Assembly (NCBI GenBank): GCA_031308135.1
Contig: JAHLJT010000631.1
Location: 261,534,925 to 261,598,924, forward strand
DNA from: Acheta domesticus
Lineage: Eukaryota; Arthropoda; Insecta; Orthoptera; Gryllidae
Length of the DNA stretch: 64,000 nucleotides
Reading direction: 5' to 3'
The notes below the pieces were generated by a model. It made no database searches. It was given only the letters and a program-made list of their open reading frames with translations, and was not told where the DNA came from. Made by a program: the position numbers and the translations under genes. Positions 21,167-33,100 of the stretch are shown one piece after another; the first letter of the stretch is position 1; the number at the start of each line of letters is the position of its first letter.

Positions 21167-24100
21167 GTGAGTGGCCCAGAGATCGGCGATGCGACGTTGA
21201 TGTCTGGGTTTCCAAATCATCCTTTTTTGTTGCTTTTTCGTTGAGAAAAATATGTTGTCTAGAGATGCGAACGTTACCTAATGTGTCTTTCGGTTTCTTT
21301 GTAAGAATTCTTCTCTCTTGTGGGAAGAAGAAATAAAGGACCGACATATGAAATATAATAAATTGATGTATTTTATCAATTACTTGAAACCATACATGAA
21401 ATCAAATACAAGCATTGACTGAGAGCCGTTTCACTGCCTCGTAACTGTATATCTTGTTATATTAATATTTGTTCCCCGGCAAAGCGTTGTCAGAACATCG
21501 ACCGTTGTGCCTTTGCACTTGTCTATCGTCCTTATGGATCAGTTGCCACATCTAGTATCAATCTTTTTAATTCTTAAGATCTTTTCAAATCGCTTGGCGA
21601 TCATTATTAGAACTAATCTGAAAATATGTACTGGAATTTAAAAAATACACACAAAAATATGAAATTGAGTGTATAAATTGAATATATGGAATTGAGTATT
21701 ATAAATTGAAAAAATGTAGAAATTAAAGAATGTATCCATCACATGGGTCTTTAACCCAAATAAATATGGTACTACATAATATAAATGATATGTGGTATAA
21801 ACCCTTCAGGTTTGTACATGTTTACCATACCTACATGGTATGGTGTAAAACCTGCAGGTTTGTTAAGTGCACTTGTACCTATCTATATGTTAAGAAATTT
21901 AACATCCTTAGCAACGCGTTTTAACATATTTAGCAACGTAAATAAACAACCATCGTTTCATCGCAATTCAAATGTTTATTGAGAAAAAACATGGAGATGT
22001 ACAAAACAAATCAGATTCAATCAATTGAGAATAAAAGTAACACATATTAGTTTTTGGAATAATAATTGTTAATTGTAATATTAATAGAACAATTAAAAAT
22101 GTGCGTTAGGTAAATTAACCGCATTTTCCCGGCATTTCACCAAATGAAACTCTTCTCCGGTAATCATATTTACTGACGACCTGAAGGTGTGGCTACTGGA
22201 CGTCGACGCGCCAACTTCCTCGCCAAACATCATTTCTTTAGGTATCTTTAGGCCCAGGAGAATCATTTGCATCCATCTTTTCTCAAAGCGTGGTATACGA
22301 ATATTGTTTAAATAGATATATTCCAAGCAACACCAAACAATATCGTAGTAACGTGCCGCAGCAACAGAATTCCTTTGTTTACTATCGCAGTAATGTAATT
22401 TTTTTTATAAATTGTGAGACTTTATGGTGACTGATACAAAGCTGACATACTATCACGAAATGTTACAGTATTATTACTGCCTTGTTCAAATTACAAATCT
22501 TTGCTTCGCTACCCTCCGCCTCGATTTTTAACTTTTGGCCTCTGCAGTAATAACACCTATAACATTTCTAAGTATGTTAATAGCTTTAAAAATTAAGAAT
22601 TAAAATATTGGCAATAGACAACACCTTTTTCTCAAATTATTACAAGTTATCAACCTCACCACCACTTTTTATTAATTGATGTTTTTATAAAATCATCGAT
22701 GTATTCAAGATCGATTTTTTTGAAACCGATGTTTTTCTAACATCGATGATTTGTGTACAATGTTTTTACGTGGTCGACGTTATGAAAATGGAAAAAGTTC
22801 ATCATAACAAAATTTTATAATTATTTTCAGATATCCATAAATTGACGAATGAGACTAGGGTGAAAAATAAAATCGAGCTTTCGTCCATAAAGAATCCTGT
22901 ATTATTTTTCAGTTATCGAATCAGATAATCCAAATTTCGTTAATTGCTCTAAGATATTTTGATTTTCTTTTGCCAATTAATCTCAATTAAAAATATTAAT
23001 AAAAGAGACCACTTTCAAATTAAACCCTCCTGCGTGAACTTCAATGGTTACTAATTCAGTTTTAAAAATGTCGATGTTTAATAACACCAATGGTTTTGGG
23101 TCGATGTTTTATTAACAGAGACATTTTAATATTGAATATTGATGTTTAGAAAGATGGACGTTTTGTTGGCGAACTCATATCTCTACCAGGGATAGGCTAG
23201 GCTAGGCTCGCACACGCATGCGGGCAAGCAGGAGGGCAAGTTTGAATGCTAGGACATTATATTCTTTCCTTACTTCGAACATAAAAGCAGTCGTATTGCT
23301 ACTAAATAAGAATTGCAGTCAAAATTTGGCGACAAATATGATTGTTACTACAGTACCAATAGCGTACAAGCGTCTCTAACAGTTTGATTCGTTGTTGTCA
23401 AACATGACTACGTACTCACCGTCTACATGACATAAGTGAAATCTCAAATCATTAACTCTTACCGACAGCACATCTTGATATCATGATCATAAGCTTCGCC
23501 ACAGTCGGACCTTATCGTCTTGCCTCACGACTTCATATGAGGCAGATGAGCGGCAACGCTGAACCCTGGTAGTCGGGAAGTAAACAAATCCTCGTAAGCT
23601 CATTGCTTCCCGGCAGGTCACATGACGTAACAGCGCATGGCGAGAGAACTGTGAGTCGCTCGCAAGCTGCCGGTTCTCAATTTTAGCTTAAGAAACCCGG
23701 TATTACTCGGGCATTTATACGTCACAGTGATCTATTAAAAAGTTGGGTAAATTTCAAGGACAGGGTTCGGCTCCTATTGACGCGCACGATTCGGTTCCGA
23801 ACGAGTCACTCGCGGCGCCGCCACAGTGTGCCCGGCCACACGGCCACGTGGCCAACGCACTTTCGTGTGGAATCGTGACGCTTCGCTACCCGTGTCCAAG
23901 TTGAGGACGAGGCTCGGGCCTTCGGCCCTCGCGTTAACATAAAACATCCTTGAGTCTGTCCAACGCATAATTACCAACGCATTTTATGCAAATACTCACC
24001 TTAAATGTTCACGCAAATCCGCGAAAAATAAACCATTGTAATTCTCCATTACACATTCGCACCACACCGCACAATGCACAATGCAAGCACAAAGGCATCT

Positions 24101-27100
24101 TCCCGCTCCCTGAGTGATCCGTTCTCGTGGTCCGCGCGAGTGAACCATGCGCAAGTGAACCGTGCGCCGTTGTTTTAGTGAGCCGAACCCTGTCCTTAAA
24201 ATCAGCCAAAAGCTGGTGTACATGGCTTTGCCCGACGTTAAAATGCTTTGTACACCAAAAACTGCACTTTCTTCTGGCACACTGGCGCCAGGCTGGCGGC
24301 AACCAGAGCTCCAGGGCATCATGGAGCAGTGTTGTCAAGGTCGATGCTACGAGCGGGAGTTCGTGGCACGAGTGCCACGACGAAATCGCCCCTCCACGCA
24401 GTTCATTACCCCGCCACCAGGGACAACGCCATCATTATTGTAAAACAGCGGGCATAATACTACTCGTAATAGTTCGCTTTCCCGACACTAGTTGCGCAGA
24501 GATGGTCGTGGCATGCCACGGTGCCATGGCGCGTGCCACTGCCACCAGTAGAAGATCTTGACACCACTGTCATGGAGGGTGCGTGCCTGGGGCGTGATTT
24601 TGAAACGTAGGTGACAGCGCAGGGGGGATGAAGTGTGATGACAGCCTCGGTCTGCTGCTGGCCGGCGGGTCCTATTTTGCACCTGGCCCCAACACTCCGC
24701 AACGACGAGGAGGTCCGCGAGCCTACGCGGGTGACAGTCACGTTATTCCTCGCAATATTTAGGGCGATTTTTATAAGTATTCCTCTGAAGGCTCGTCTTC
24801 ACGATGGAATATGTCACGGCATTTCGCGTCTTTCTCGGTCGTGCCGCTAGATGTCGTATGATCGCAACTGTTGTATTTGCCAATGAATGAAAAGGCGTTC
24901 TCTTAACAACCATTTATTTATTTATTCTTTTATCCAATCTATTTACATTATACCACACGATATACCAAGAGGTATTTCCTTCAGGTTGGCATTAACGCCA
25001 AAGTCCGTGTCCCACCAGTGCGTCACTTAGCACCAGTACTGTAACACACGTCTGACTGCGCGACTCCGCAATGCGCATATCCAGCGCGCAATCTCGCCAT
25101 GCATCACCAAGCACGGCACCTCAGGCTGGCAGTCGCGTCGTATTCCGCACGCCCCTGGTGCGGCCTCTCCGCGTGTGTTTCCCCTTCTGGCTGCAGGCTC
25201 TCTCCAGCGGCTCCACTGCGCTGTCTCACTGTTGTGCCTCGGTGCTCCTCTGACCGCTACTGCCTGACTGCCTTTGCCGCCACCTGCTCCCGCCTACATA
25301 GGGCCGGCGTGGCCTGGGTTAGCCTCGCCTCGCGGCTTGCTTGCTCGCTGGCCAGCGTTCCGCTTCGGCGAGCTCCGTCGCGCGGCATATAGCTGCGCGC
25401 GTGCCAGCTCCAAATGCTGTACACAGCAGCGACCGTATCAAGCACTGCTTGAGAAAGGACGTGAAATGCCGTGGCTTATTCAATCGTGAAGACGGGTGTT
25501 GAGAGGCAGCTATACAGAAGCAGCACTACAGGCCAGCAAAGGAAACCGCCGGAGGCTTCGGGTTCCGGGCGAATCTCGGTGCAGATGCATGTAATCGCAT
25601 GCAGGTTAATCGGCTTTGCGAGGGAGGATTCGGCACGGGACACGAGAACAGATGCGGTGCAAAAGTTTACGCACGCTCGGTTCTCTGGTGGCAAATGTGT
25701 TCCTTACGAGTGCAAATACAGTACTTTTATAGTAAATGACCATAAATCTGTACATAGAAACTCCGTGTCTGTGTTCTTTGTAGCGTCATGGGCCTGGCTT
25801 CCTGCACAGAGAAGCAATTGCGAGCTATGGGCATGAGGGTAGCTAAATATAGCCACCCGAACAGTGAGCGCCGCATCGGTCCAGAGGGAGAAGTAACCGC
25901 CAGGGTGTCGCACGGTGAGACAGCGTCGTTTATACTTCGGTTTTTCTTTCTTGGCGCACGTGGGTGTGTCAGTAAAATGAAATATCTCACGGTATTTCGC
26001 GTCGTTCTCGGTTGTGCCACTAGGAGTCGCATGATCGCGACTTTATCGAGCAGTGCTGGCGATCATGGGATTCCTGACGGCACAACGGAGAACGACGCGA
26101 AATACCGTAAGATATTCCAATTTTGATGTCACACCCCCGTGCGCCAAGAAAGAAAAACCGAAGTATAGACAGCGTCCCAGTGCAGCGCGTGGGGGCAGAT
26201 GACGCACTAAGTCACGTGGTTCCGCCCTTTATAAGGCAGCGCCGCGAAGCCACGAGGGGGTAACGTTCACGGGTTTCCTCGCAGCAATGCTGCAAACGTT
26301 TGTCCGCCCAGGCTGGCGCGGAGTGCTGTGTGCACGAGGGTCTCCGATGAGTTCGGGCACGTGCGAGTGGTTCTGTACCAAGGTAGGGCAGAGAGTGTAT
26401 CTGCCAAGGCCCATCAGATGCCGAGTCCCGCGTCGGCCGAATTGGCTACTCGCTGGCGCCGCCGCAAGGCGCGTGGAGAGAGAGGGGTGAAGCCAGTTAG
26501 CTGCGAAAAACGCCTTGGAGTGCGGACCTGTAAGAACTGTAAACACATATGTAAAATAAATGTATACAGCTCGCTCGTGTCTGTGTTCTTGTGGCGTATA
26601 TCCCTACCCGTGACGTCACAGCTTACTCACATCACGAAGACGAAACAAAATACATGACGGTTATAGCTGTGGAAAATAACAGTAATTCTTCAGAAAGAAA
26701 ACCCCAAAAACCAAAGTGTTAGAAGTAGCTGATGTTTATATTGTAGTAGCGGTTTTTTGCAAGTGATAATGATCACAACCTCGTTCGTAACTTCGTTACT
26801 TTCGTTATTTTTGAAAGAGCTCTGCCAAAACGGTTCATTTTTGTCTAAATATTCACGATTGCCTTCAATATTAGTAATTATATTAAAGTGCTGCTTCCCC
26901 TTTCCAGGTCCCCCGCGACTGCCGATATGGGGCAGCTACTGGCTGCTGCTCCTGGAGAACTACCGCTTCATGCACAAGGCGACGCTGCGCATGGCCCGGC
27001 GCTACAACACGAGCCTGCTGGGCCTGTTCCTGGGCCCGTTCCCCACCGTGGTGGCCACCAGCTACGAGCACGTGCGCGCCGTCCTCTCGCGCCCCGAGTT

Positions 27101-30100
27101 CGCCGGGCGGCCCGACATCGTGCAAGTGCGCGCTCGCGCCTTCGGGGAGCGACTCGGTGAGCGCCGCTGCGCCTCAGGCACTCGCGGGGCGGGCGCGCCA
27201 TTCTTCAAGGCCGCTACTCGCGAAAACACTCATTAATACACGTTATTTTCACATTCACACACTTCACTGTTGGCAGGATGCTTACTTCTTTGTACTGCGA
27301 TATCTTTCGAGTTTTCGATCTACTTTCATGTTTTATGAATGGTACCTATTTCTACGATTAATTCTATACTAGTAATTTTATTTATTTAACAAACCAATGT
27401 ATTTGTAGCCTTTGTTGCTGTATTGGCTAAAAATGTTTTGCGCCTTTGTTTAAAAGTTTCATATATTTCTTTGCTACGTAATCGCTTTGAGCAGGCGCCA
27501 ACCGGCCGGGCGCCAGCCAGCCTACGATGAGCGCCGAGCCTCTAATTACGCACAGCTGCGAGCACTAGAGATTAAAGGCAAGATTTTCTACAAGGTCGCC
27601 TCGGACGAAGTAGAGAGAGAGGGAAGGAGAGAGAAGGAAGGAGAGAGAGGGAAGGAGAGGGAGGGAAGGAGTGTGGGAGGGAAGGAGTGTGGGAGGGAAG
27701 GAGAGTGGGAGGGAAGGAGAGTGGGAGGGAAGGAGAGTGGGAGAGGGAAGGAGAGTGAGAGAGGGAAGGAGAGTGAGAGAGGGAAGGAGAGTGAGATAGG
27801 GAAGGAGAGTGAGAGAGGGAAGGAGAGTGAGAGAGGGAAGGAGAGTGAGAGAGGGAAGGAGAGTGAGAGGGGGAAGGAGAGAGAGAGGGAAGGCGAGAGA
27901 GAGAGGGAAGGCGAGAGAGAGAGGGAAGGCGAGAGAGAGAGGGAAGGCGAGAGAGAGGGAAGGCGAGAGAGAGAGAGAGGGGAGGCGAGAGAGAGAGGGA
28001 AGGCGAGAGAGAGAGAAGGCGAGAGAGAGGGAGGGAGGGAAGGCGAGAGAGAGGGAGGGAGGGAAGGCGAGAGAGAGGGAGGGAGGGAAGGCGAGAGAGA
28101 GGGAGGGAAGGGGAAAGAGAGGAAGGGAGGGAAGGCGAGAGAGGGAGGAAAGGAGAGAGAGGGTGGGAGGGTGAGGTAGGAGGGGAGGGAGAGGAAGATG
28201 ACTTTAATTGGTCCACGTTCCTACATTGGTGTTATCTCATTGAATGAAATGTTTCGAGCTCATTTGGAACAATTAAAGCTGATAGTCTCTCGCCGCAGGG
28301 CATTTCTTGTATCTCTGAAGGAAAGCGACCTATTCTGCACAATCGGCCTACTGTTATCGCTTTTGTAAATACAGGTGAGACGTAGATAAGAATATTCGCG
28401 CTTAAGGCGGATTGAGGAGCGCTTAGACCGGAGTCAGTAGTTAAACAATTTTAATCAGATTAAACTGTCTAAATAAGAAACATTTTTATTTCTTAAATTT
28501 CCAGTGTTACTTGTGTTTAAAAAAACGATACATTCGCCAACTTCTGGTTACATTAACACATTTTTTAGATCTATAATATTTCGTATAGTTTTTAATCAAG
28601 TAAAGATAGTAAGCATCACCAAGATCCACGAATCCACTGAAACATATCACAACATAGTATCGTATATTATGGTATATATACACTATTTCATTTGCACAAT
28701 GACTGAATGGCGGGGCTGTAGGGATCTTCTTCACGGACGGGCTGCCGTGGCTGGAGCAGAAGCGCTTCATGCTGCGCAACATGCGCGACTTCGGCTTCGG
28801 ACGGCGCTTCCAGAGCATGGAGGAGGTGCTGCAGGAGGAGGTGGGCGACCTGGTGGCGCTGGCGCGAGGCGAGTGGAAGGACGAGGTAAGTGGCAGCGCT
28901 TCCAGAGCATGGAGGAGTGCTGCAGGAGGAGGTGGGCGACCTGGTGGCGCTGGCGCGAGGCGGGTGGAAGGACGAGGTAAGTGGCAGCGCTTCCAGAGCA
29001 TGGAGGAGGTGCTGCAGGAGGAGGTGGGCGACCTGGTGGCGCTGGCGCGAGGCGGGTGGAAGGACGAGGTAAGTGGCAGCGCTTCCAGAGCATGGAGGAG
29101 GGGCTGCAGGAGGAGGTGGGCGACCTGGTGGCGCTGGCGCGAGGCGAGTGGAAGGACGAGGTAAGTGGCAGCGCTTCCAGAGCATGGAGGAGGGGCTGCA
29201 GGAGGAGGTGGGCGACCTGGTGGCGCTGGCGCGAGGCGAGTGGAAGGACGAGGTAAGTGGCAGCGCTTCCAGAGCATGGAGGAGGTGCTGCAGGAGGAGG
29301 TGGGCGACCTGGTGGCGCTGGCGCGAGGCGAGTGGAAGGACGAGGTAAGTGGCAGCGCTTCCAGAGCATGGAGGAGGTGCTGCAGGAGGAGGTGGGCGAC
29401 CTGGTGGCGCTGGCGCGAGGCGGGTGGAAGGACGAGGTAAGTGGCAGCGCTTCCAGAGCATGGAGGAGGTGCTGCAGGAGGAGGTGGGCGACCTGGTGGC
29501 GCTGGCGCGAGGCGAGTGGAAGGACGAGGTAAGTGGCAGCGCTTCCAGAGCATGGAGGAGGTGCTGCAGGAGGAGGTGGGCGACCTGGTGGCGCTGGCGC
29601 GAGGCGAGTGGAAGGACGAGGTAAGTGGCAGCGCTTCCAGAGCATGGAGGAGGTGCTGCAGGAGGAGGTGGGCGACCTGGTGGCGCTGGCGCGAGGCGGG
29701 TGGAAGGACGAGGTAAGTGGCAGCGCTTCCAGAGCATGGAGGAGGTGCTGCAGGAGGAGGTGGGCGACCTGGTGGCGCTGGCGCGAGGCGAGTGGAAGGA
29801 CGAGGTAAGTGGCAGCGCTTCCAGAGCATGGAGGAGGTGCTGCAGGAGGAGGTGGGCGACCTGGTGGCGCTGGCGCGAGGCGGGTGGAAGGACGAGGTAA
29901 GTGGCAGCGCTTCCAGAGCATGGAGGAGGTGCTGCAGGAGGAGGTGGGCGACCTGGTGGCGCTGGCGCGAGGCGGGTGGAAGGACGAGGTAAGTGGCAGC
30001 GCTTCCAGAGCATGGAGGAGGTGCTGCAGGAGGAGGTGGGCGACCTGGTGGCGCTGGCGCGAGGCGGGTGGAAGGACGAGGTAAGTGGCAGCGCTTCCAG

Positions 30101-33100
30101 AGCATGGAGGAGGTGCTGCAGGAGGAGGTGGGCGACCTGGTGGCGCTGGCGCGAGGCGAGTGGAAGGACGAGGTAAGTGGCAGCGCTTCCAGAGCATGGA
30201 GGAGGTGCTGCAGGAGGAGGTGGGCGACCTGGTGGCGCTGGCGCGAGGCGGGTGGAAGGACGAGGTAAGTGGCAGCGCTTCCAGAGCATGGAGGAGGTGC
30301 TGCAGGAGGAGGTGGGCGACCTGGTGGCGCTGGCGCGAGGCGGGTGGAAGGACGAGGTAAGTGGCAGCGCTTCCAGAGCATGGAGGAGGTGCTGCAGGAG
30401 GAGGTGGGCGACCTGGTGGCGCTGGCGCGAGGCGGGTGGAAGGACGAGGTAAGTGGCAGCGCTTCCAGAGCATGGAGGAGGTGCTGCAGGAGGAGGTGGG
30501 CGACCTGGTGGCGCTGGCGCGAGGCGAGTGGAAGGACGAGGTAAGTGGCAGCGCTTCCAGAGCATGGAGGAGGGGCTGCAGGAGGAGGTGGGCGACCTGG
30601 TGGCGCTGGCGCGAGGCGAGTGGAAGGACGAGGTAAGTGGCAGCGCTTCCAGAGCATGGAGGAGGTGCTGCAGGAGGAGGTGGGCGACCTGGTGGCGCTG
30701 GCGCGAGGCGAGTGGAAGGACGAGGTAAGTGGCAGCGCTTCCAGAGCATGGAGGAGGTGCTGCAGGAGGAGGTGGGCGACCTGGTGGCGCTGGCGCGAGG
30801 CGAGTGGAAGGACGAGGTAAGTGGTTGTGAGCGCTTTCCCAAGCGAATGCTAAAGCTTAGAAGTCACAGGTTGGTGAGTGCTCGTACTAATTGGAATATG
30901 TTTGGAACTTTGAGGGCGTAACGTAACTGTTATTAATATTATGTATGTACTTGGCGCGACAGCCCGTGAATGAGCAAAGGCCTACCGGTGACGTCCTTCA
31001 CTCGTGGTCATGGGTTAAGGGGTACGTGTGGTTAGCACGTAGGCATCCCCAAGCTGTATTCCGGTCTTCTCAACCTGAGAAGTGAATATTCTCATTGACA
31101 CACGGCAATATATACTGGGGCATTACAAAGAAAAGGCGCACTATAGTCTTACCTTGACCGCGAATAGAACCCGCGGTCGCATAGTGGAAAATGAGCGCGC
31201 TGATCAAGATCTGGCCGCGAGGCTATTGATTAATATTATTATCATTATTCCTATGATCTTACATTATTCCTATAGTTCACGACTAAATGTGGCATGAGTC
31301 AGTTGATTATAAAATCTACTCTGGGTTGCAACTAGCTTTCTAAGGAGCAAGTCTTGGGACTATCGGTGCCTTTACAAGCTTGGCAAAAAATGTATTGTTG
31401 TTGTTAATATTATTAATAATATTTCACAATCACTTCAATTTTTGTTCAGGGTTTGTATGCTCAATAAGAGAGTTGATCAAAAATGCAATTAAAATGATTA
31501 AAATTTTACTGAAAATGTCTTATGAATATACGAATTATATAATATTAATATATGGCTGCCACATATTATTTTTGTATACTAGTTAATTCTTTAATAACCT
31601 TGAATTAACTCCTAGGTTTGATGACCAAACTTATGTAGGTTTGATGGCCCAATATCCTCTCTGTACAGGTCGCAATGAAGGACGGCTGCATGAAGTTTCC
31701 TACCGCACTTTATCCTAGTTTTATCAACGTTTTGTGGATGATGATCGCGGGGCAGCGCTTCTCGCGTGACCAATGCGATGAGCTGCGAGCGATCGCGGAA
31801 GCGTCCAACAAATTCGTGCAGAACCTGGATCAGCTCGGCGGCGCCGTGGCGCAGACGCCCTGGCTGGCTAAGATCGCCCCCGCAGCCACCGGACTGCCAC
31901 AAACTATACGCACCAGCATGTACATCTCTGACACCGTTAAGGTCAGGAGAGAGGGGGCTTCTGCCTTGTAGAATGTTCTGTGTCGGCGCTATGTATTCTG
32001 TTCCTGATATTAAGTGTTTAGACAGACACTACTAAAAGAGGATCTCAAAGGGCACGGATAGCGTAAAAGTCAGACGATGTTCAAGTGTTTAGATAATTCT
32101 GTGAATGCAACAAAGCATACAAATACTTTTGTCTGATCACATCTGATACTACTGGCCTTAACGTGTTATAAGGTGGGTTTGTAGTCTTTGAAGTAAAATG
32201 AAAAACTAAGGCTGTCTAAAAAGTGAGTATGCCACACGTGGTAAAAGTAATTTAGGTATGAAATTTTTATGAACCATAAACTTCTGTTCTGTACTATTTT
32301 GCTGACACTAAACAAATTTTAAAATACTAAAAACATAATATAAATAGTATTATGTACAGTTTTACAATGTGATATAAATATAGTATCATAATATAAATAT
32401 ATTAGATTTATTACTACTTCTACAAATAAGTTTGAGAATTTGGTGGGCAGGAGACTCTCACTTAACATTACAGAACTTAACAACTTTACAAAATTTACAA
32501 ACTACAAAATAACATGAACATTTCACTGTGTAAGCATCATCATAATTAGCATTATCATAATATATGTATGTTATGTAAGTTAAGAATAGTTAATGTATGT
32601 TTCAAACCACTCTTTCACAATAAACAGAAATTTAGAGAGATCCCCTGTAAAAAAGGAAACTAAAATCAACGCGCAAATTGGTGTGACCCAAAGAACTAAG
32701 TTAATAAAAAATATCTAAATAGCATTTACCACGCAGTGTCATCACCGTGAAATGGTTTACTGCTTGTCTGGATCGTCCACTGCTGTGAACTGTATGACAA
32801 AGAGCAGTAACAAATGAAAGCGCGGGTAACTCAGCAACCCCAAGCTGTGTCACTTGTTTTAACAAAATATCTCGGAAAGGACCTCAAAAAGTTGAAATAT
32901 AAGCGGCCAGTTACGTGCATAAACCTTCCGTCAAAAGTCATTGAGAAGCTTGAAAGATTGTAAATATATCTAGAAGTACAACCCGACCAACCGGAATGTA
33001 GGACTGGACTATTGGTATACTCAGTGCCGCTGAAAACTGAGGCACTGATCTAGACCAAGGTTCGAAAACGTACACATGTCCCTCTTGTAAGGCCAACTTA

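Noticed and set aside
24127..26657. Cluster of overlapping frames on both strands
   Set aside because: GC-rich sequence with few stops; the frames contradict each other and contain repeat and MITE sequence.
27487..28216. 230-codon plus and 214-codon minus frames
   Set aside because: Low-complexity translations (Arg/Glu/Gly or Ser/Pro/Leu) of the GA tract.
28804..30824. CRISPR-like direct repeats
   Set aside because: Units are contiguous with no unique spacers, and each is exon plus splice donor.
28507..30842. Three overlapping minus-strand frames of 625-716 codons
   Set aside because: They are the antisense of the 92-bp array. Its period is not a multiple of three and the unit has no antisense stop, so all frames stay open by chance.
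28890..30921. Many 91-94-codon plus-strand frames at 92-bp spacing
   Set aside because: Shifted readings of the exon 3 repeat, each ending at the taa inside gtaagt.
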